Shown here: one piece after another, positions 4,806 to 7,670 of the stretch
Numbering within the stretch: the stretch's first letter is position 1
Layout of the letters: each line of letters starts with the position of its first letter
The notes under the pieces: generated by a model
Told to the model about the DNA's origin: nothing
The model's database searches: none
Seen by the model: the letters and a program-made list of their open reading frames with translations, nothing else
Made by a program: the position numbers and the translations under genes
DNA from: Deltaproteobacteria bacterium
GTDB lineage: Bacteria > Myxococcota > Polyangia > Polyangiales > B10-G4
Direction of reading: 5' to 3'
Assembly (NCBI GenBank): GCA_019312705.1
Contig: JAFDCW010000186.1
Coordinates: forward strand, 1-7,670
DNA: 7,670 nucleotides

Positions 4806-5396
4806 TCAACCCGGCAGTGGGGGGCAGCACTGGCCCGGCCGGTCGTAGCAGCCGCCCTGGGCACAGGTTCCGCAATCACAGTCCGTGTCGGTTGCGCACT
4901 CGATGCGGCGGCACCCTCCATCCACACACCGGAAGTTGGTCGTACACGCTTGGCCCTCGGGGTCGTCGCAGGGGATGCGGTTGCATCGTCCGGTGGCTTC
5001 GTCGCAGCGCGTTCCCGCCGCACAAGCCGTGGTGGGACAAGACGGGACGCAATAGGGGCAGCACCCGGTCGCGCACCAACCGTCGGTGCAGTCGTCATCC
5101 GACCCGCACTCCGCCGCGCAGCCAACGCCGCCGCAGATCGAGCCGAGGCTGCACATGCCGCACTCGCAGTCGGTGTCGATACGACAGGCCGGAATCGAAT
5201 TGGGTTCGGAGCCCGGGCAGTAGTTGTAGTCACCGCCGCCGCTGTCGCTGGCGTCCCCGGTCGAGGTGTCGGCGGGGGCCGAGTCGCGGCGCCCACTATC
5301 GACCGAAACTGCCCCGTCGCCCGGCGGGCGAGTATCTTCCGTGCAGGCCGGACCGACCAGGAGCAGGAGAGCGAGGCATGCAAGCAAGGGACGCAT
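4806..5396 (-). CDS. Predicted lipoprotein with a cysteine-dense C-terminal domain
   Basis: A 196-residue protein of unknown function. The ATG at 5396 gives a clean export signal (MRPLLACLALLLLVGPAC) with Cys18 as probable lipidation site, although the -3 residue is Gly. An earlier in-frame ATG at 5429 would add eleven polar residues before the signal and was rejected. Residues 19-57 are an Asp/Ser/Gly-rich linker. Residues 60-191 hold 28 cysteines, about one in five. An internal repeat is visible: C71-x5-C-x-C-x2-C and C167-x5-C-x-C-x2-C, both around 'DTDC'. It also carries C97-x2-D-D-x-C-x2-G-x-C, identical in spacing to the lipoprotein at 3459-4037. A disulfide-stabilised envelope domain is inferred. 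Its 5' end overlaps the divergent hydrolase gene by 19 bp. Confidence 0.82.
   Translation of the reverse strand: MRPLLACLALLLLVGPACTEDTRPPGDGAVSVDSGRRDSAPADTSTGDASDSGGGDYNYCPGSEPNSIPACRIDTDCECGMCSLGSICGGVGCAAECGSDDDCTDGWCATGCCPYCVPSCPTTACAAGTRCDEATGRCNRIPCDDPEGQACTTNFRCVDGGCRRIECATDTDCDCGTCAQGGCYDRPGQCCPPLPG
5365..5369 (+). promoter_or_regulatory. Shine-Dalgarno site of the GH5 hydrolase gene
   Basis: AGGAG ends 8 nt before the ATG at 5378 and fixes that start. It lies inside the first codons of the lipoprotein gene on the opposite strand. Confidence 0.65.
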
Positions 5397-6589
5397 CGGC
5401 GAATGATAGCGGGGATCGGAACGAAGCAACAGGAGGCCCAGAGGCGGCCTTCGTCGGCGTCAATCTGTGGCAGGCGATGTGGTGGGGCGCCCAAGACCCT
5501 CGCCGCCTCGACCGCGAGCTCGACCGGCTGAAGGAACTGGGGGTCGGGGTGGTCCGCATACTCGCCGGGAGCGAAGGTCCGGATGACGCCCCTCATCGGG
5601 TGGTGCCGAGCCTGACGCCTTCACCCGGAGCGCCGCGAGCCGACATGCTCCGGGGATTGAACCGTGCCCTCGACGCGATCGCCGGACGCGGCCTCGGTGC
5701 GATCGTATGTCTCGGGAACTTCTGGCATTGGTCCGGCGGCCTCGCCCAGTACCGCGCGTGGTGTGACGGGAGCGCTATCCCCTACCCCGTCGGAGCGGAC
5801 CCCGACTGGGAGACCTTCGCGCGCTACGCCGCCGGGTTCTACGCTTCGAAGGACGCCCGCGACCTCTTCGGGGCTCATCTCGAGAGCATCGCCAGGGAGC
5901 TGCACGGGCACGAAGCGGTGCGATTCTTCGAGGTATTGAACGAGCCCCGGGGTGCAAACGAAACGGAGGCGATGCGCGACTTTCTCCACGAGAGCGCAGC
6001 CCGGATCCGGGCACTGACGGGTCGACCGGTAGCCCTCGGCTCCGAGGGGTCGACCCTCGCGCCCGACGCCGCCGGCCTGTCCTTCGAGGACGACCACGAC
6101 CACCCGGCGATTACCCATACGACGATTCACCTCTGGCCTCAAAACTGGGGCCGTTGGGATCCGGTAGCGGACGACGACGCCGCCTTCAACGAGATGCTCG
6201 TTTGGGCGCGTAGCTATGTGCGCGACCACGCCGAGCGCGCCCAGGTCCTCGGCCGCCCGTTGATCGTCGAAGAGCTCGGCCTCGCCCGAGACGCAGGCCG
6301 CTTCGGTCAGGACGCCACGACCGAACGCCGCGACCGGTTCTTCGACGCCATCATCGACGAGGTGGGCCGAGCACGACGCGACGGCCTGCCCATCGCGGGC
6401 ATCGTCTTCTGGGCGTGGGCCGGCGAGGTCCTGGCGACCGAACCCGGCGGCGCCTGGCGGCCCGGCGAAGCGCTCACCGGGGATCCCCCCCACGAACCCC
6501 AGGGCTGGTACGGCATCTCGGCTCGCGACGAGTCGACCCATGGGGTCCTACGGAGAGGCGCATCAGTTCTGTCGACCAACCCCCGGTAG
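5378..6589 (+). CDS. GH5-type (beta-mannanase-like) glycoside hydrolase, no signal peptide
   Basis: A 403-residue TIM-barrel hydrolase with many marks of GH5 endo-beta-1,4-mannanases, probably the GH5_7 type. These are GVNLWQAMWWGA (residues 27-38), 'GVGVVRILAGSEGPDD' (55-70), GNFWHWSGGLAQYRAW (113-128), FEVLNEP (184-190) with Glu189 as acid/base, HLWPQNWG (251-258), LIVEELG (295-301) with Glu299 as likely nucleophile, FWAWAGE (344-350) and 'GDPPHEPQGWYGI' (368-380). Such enzymes cut the beta-1,4-mannan backbone. The start is set by AGGAG 8 nt ahead of ATG 5378; the next ATG (residue 34) would delete the first barrel strand. The N-terminal 25 residues are hydrophilic, with no signal peptide or lipobox, unusual for a polysaccharide-degrading enzyme. 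The open frame continues far upstream, but only as a shadow of the opposite-strand lipoprotein. Exact substrate remains inferred. Confidence 0.88.
   Translation: MQARDASANDSGDRNEATGGPEAAFVGVNLWQAMWWGAQDPRRLDRELDRLKELGVGVVRILAGSEGPDDAPHRVVPSLTPSPGAPRADMLRGLNRALDAIAGRGLGAIVCLGNFWHWSGGLAQYRAWCDGSAIPYPVGADPDWETFARYAAGFYASKDARDLFGAHLESIARELHGHEAVRFFEVLNEPRGANETEAMRDFLHESAARIRALTGRPVALGSEGSTLAPDAAGLSFEDDHDHPAITHTTIHLWPQNWGRWDPVADDDAAFNEMLVWARSYVRDHAERAQVLGRPLIVEELGLARDAGRFGQDATTERRDRFFDAIIDEVGRARRDGLPIAGIVFWAWAGEVLATEPGGAWRPGEALTGDPPHEPQGWYGISARDESTHGVLRRGASVLSTNPR
5403..5429 (-). promoter_or_regulatory. Possible promoter of the divergent lipoprotein gene, leaderless
   Basis: On the minus strand TTGCTT (5424-5429) is followed after 15 bp by TATCAT (5403-5408, 5 of 6 matches to the -10 consensus). 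The hexamer ends 6 nt before the ATG at 5396, so the transcript would begin at the start codon. This promoter would lie inside codons 9-18 of the GH5 hydrolase gene. The spacer is short and the -35 weak. Confidence 0.4.
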
Positions 6590-6689
6590 CTGACGGGGCC
6601 CCGACCGATTGCTTCTGTGAAGGCCGACCATCGTCTGAATTTGAGCCCGAACGCGGCGCCCCGAGCGCTGTGATTTTCTGGCACGAGAT

Positions 6690-7532
6690 TTGACGCCGCC
6701 CACGATTGACGCACCGATCAACCGCGCGCATTGTCGATGCTTGGCAGTTCCCCGCGCCGCCGGTCCATTGCACGCGACCGCGTCAGCATTCTCCGAGCCA
6801 TCGGCCCGAAAGCAGCGCGGTCTCATCGCCAAGAAGTCGCAGAGCGCCATCGAGGCGTTCACCGCATGGGGGGCAGCTGCCCTGGCGCCGACCGCGCTGC
6901 TTGCCGGATTGCGCCGCAAACGTGTTGTGGCGCGGCTTCGAGACGAGGCATCCCGGCCGGCGACTTGGGCCACGCTCCAGCGCGCCCTCCGGCGGGCCGA
7001 AGCCAGAAGCAACCACGACCGCTACGCCCAGATTCTCTTGCGCACCATAGCTGCCCTGAGCGGCGCCGGACATCACGAGGACGTCCTCCAGATCCTGGAC
7101 GATGCGCACTTCGACCGCGTCAGCAGCCGAGGGCACCGCTACCTCGCCGTCTACGGCGCCCTCGCTCATCTTCAGCTCGGACAGGTCGCCGAGGCGCGAA
7201 ACATCCTCGACGGAGTCGACGGAACGCTGGATGGAGCATGGGAGGAGTGGCACCTCGCCCTCGACGCTGTGGCCGCCGCCGCGGTGGGCCGGCGCCGGGA
7301 GGCAACCGCCCTCGCCTCCTGGATCTCAGACGAACGCTACGCCCACGAACGCACCGTCGCCCAAGCCCACACTCTCGCCGCGGCGGGCCGTCGCGTCGAG
7401 GCCCAACGGGCGCTCATGCGGTTGCAATCCGACCACGACGACCCGAGGCTGCAATCCCTACAGTTCGTGCCAGGCCCCGCCACGGCCCTCGCGACGGCGG
7501 TGGTCATGAAGAAGGGCAGCCCCTTTCGCTGA
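6690..7532 (+). CDS. Helical-repeat (TPR-like) protein of unknown function
   Basis: An open frame of up to 280 residues. I do not recognise a named family. Residues about 107-248 read as four helical hairpins of 30-36 residues with TPR-like spacing. Examples are 'RYAQILLRTIAALSGAGHHE' (111-130), 'YLAVYGALAHLQLGQVAEAR' (141-160) and 'AQAHTLAAAGRRVEAQRAL' (224-242). Residues 57-74 are moderately hydrophobic and followed by RRKR, so an inward-facing membrane anchor is possible. The start is uncertain: there is no in-frame ATG near the N-terminus. The outermost candidate is TTG 6690, with TTG 6768, TTG 6909 or GTG 6927 as alternatives, none with a strong Shine-Dalgarno sequence. The first 40 or so residues look poorly coding. 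It follows the GH5 hydrolase by 100 bp on the same strand, but nothing links their functions. Confidence 0.6.
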   Translation: MTPPTIDAPINRAHCRCLAVPRAAGPLHATASAFSEPSARKQRGLIAKKSQSAIEAFTAWGAAALAPTALLAGLRRKRVVARLRDEASRPATWATLQRALRRAEARSNHDRYAQILLRTIAALSGAGHHEDVLQILDDAHFDRVSSRGHRYLAVYGALAHLQLGQVAEARNILDGVDGTLDGAWEEWHLALDAVAAAAVGRRREATALASWISDERYAHERTVAQAHTLAAAGRRVEAQRALMRLQSDHDDPRLQSLQFVPGPATALATAVVMKKGSPFR

Positions 7533-7564
7533 GGCGGTGGCGCCCTCTGACGCACCTGCCCTGG

Positions 7565-7669
7565 TCAAGGCGTCGCGAAGGGCCATAGCCCGCGGTTCAC
7601 CGTGGTCGCGCCGTCGTAGACGCTCGGGTCGCCGGTGCCGACTGCAGCTGACCCAGGTCGAGGCATGAA
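7565..7669 (-). CDS. Possible C-terminal end of a gene entering from the right edge
   Basis: On the minus strand one frame runs from the window edge for 34 sense codons to a TGA at 7565-7567. The translated end includes GDPSVYDGATTVNRG followed by LWPFATP, with consistently G/C third positions over the last 25 codons. It would converge on the helical-repeat gene 32 bp away. The piece is too short to identify and could be a chance open frame; a second minus-strand frame is also open for part of this stretch. Confidence 0.25.
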   Translation of the reverse strand, partial: FMPRPGSAAVGTGDPSVYDGATTVNRGLWPFATP

Positions 7670-7670
7670 G

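Noticed and set aside
4736..5377. Long N-terminal extension of the hydrolase frame (to 617 residues)
   Set aside because: The extension is the antisense shadow of the Cys-rich lipoprotein, is Arg/Ser-rich, and a good Shine-Dalgarno sequence marks ATG 5378 instead.
4365..5596. Two long overlapping frames of 366-388 codons, one on each strand
   Set aside because: They cross the DUF2378-like, lipoprotein and hydrolase genes, with low-complexity Ala/Arg/Thr translations and no family features.
5621..6541. A 306-codon minus-strand frame opposite the hydrolase
   Set aside because: It mirrors the GC-rich codon pattern of the hydrolase and has no recognisable domain, while the plus-strand frame has all GH5 landmarks.
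7513..7562. AGGGCAG/CTGCCCT pair after the helical-repeat gene as a terminator
   Set aside because: The 7-bp arms are separated by more than 30 nt and are not followed by a T-tract.

Overview
The window looks like chromosomal DNA from a high-GC Myxococcota bacterium. Three things suggest this. Two predicted lipoproteins have Asp/Ser/Ala-rich linkers and cysteine-dense C-termini. One protein resembles the myxobacterial DUF2378 (TIGR02265) paralogue family. Codon third positions are strongly G/C-biased. All assignments come from reading the sequence; no database search was possible. No tRNA, rRNA, CRISPR array, insertion sequence or phage gene was seen.

Left part (1-3290): two small redox/regulator modules. 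On the minus strand a TetR-type regulator (438-1031) overlaps, by ATGA, an Old Yellow Enzyme-type flavin oxidoreductase that runs off the left edge. Two inverted repeats (1050-1066 and 1070-1092) sit just upstream of the regulator and are good operator candidates. The layout resembles the enterobacterial nemR-nemA pair. Next come about 600 bp without a convincing gene, then a zinc-free medium-chain dehydrogenase/quinone reductase-like gene (1691-2647, plus). It converges on a second TetR regulator (2667-3290, minus) whose upstream region carries decaying copies of a roughly 15-bp element.

Middle part (3459-5396): genes of myxobacterial flavour. These are a cysteine-rich lipoprotein (3459-4037, plus), a convergent DUF2378-like protein (4050-4634, minus, TTG start), a possible 26-residue membrane peptide (4653-4733, minus) and a second, very cysteine-rich lipoprotein (4806-5396, minus). 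Both lipoproteins have a TANNAT hexamer exactly 6 nt before the ATG, which suggests leaderless transcripts.

Right part (5378-7670): a GH5-type beta-mannanase-like glycoside hydrolase (5378-6589, plus), whose start overlaps the start of the divergent lipoprotein by 19 bp. It has a good Shine-Dalgarno sequence but no signal peptide. After it lie a helical-repeat protein of unknown function (6690-7532, plus) and the possible end of a minus-strand gene at the right edge.

I see no single large new system. The points most worth following are the paired operators, the head-to-head overlap of lipoprotein and hydrolase genes, the leaderless-looking lipoprotein starts and the small membrane ORF.
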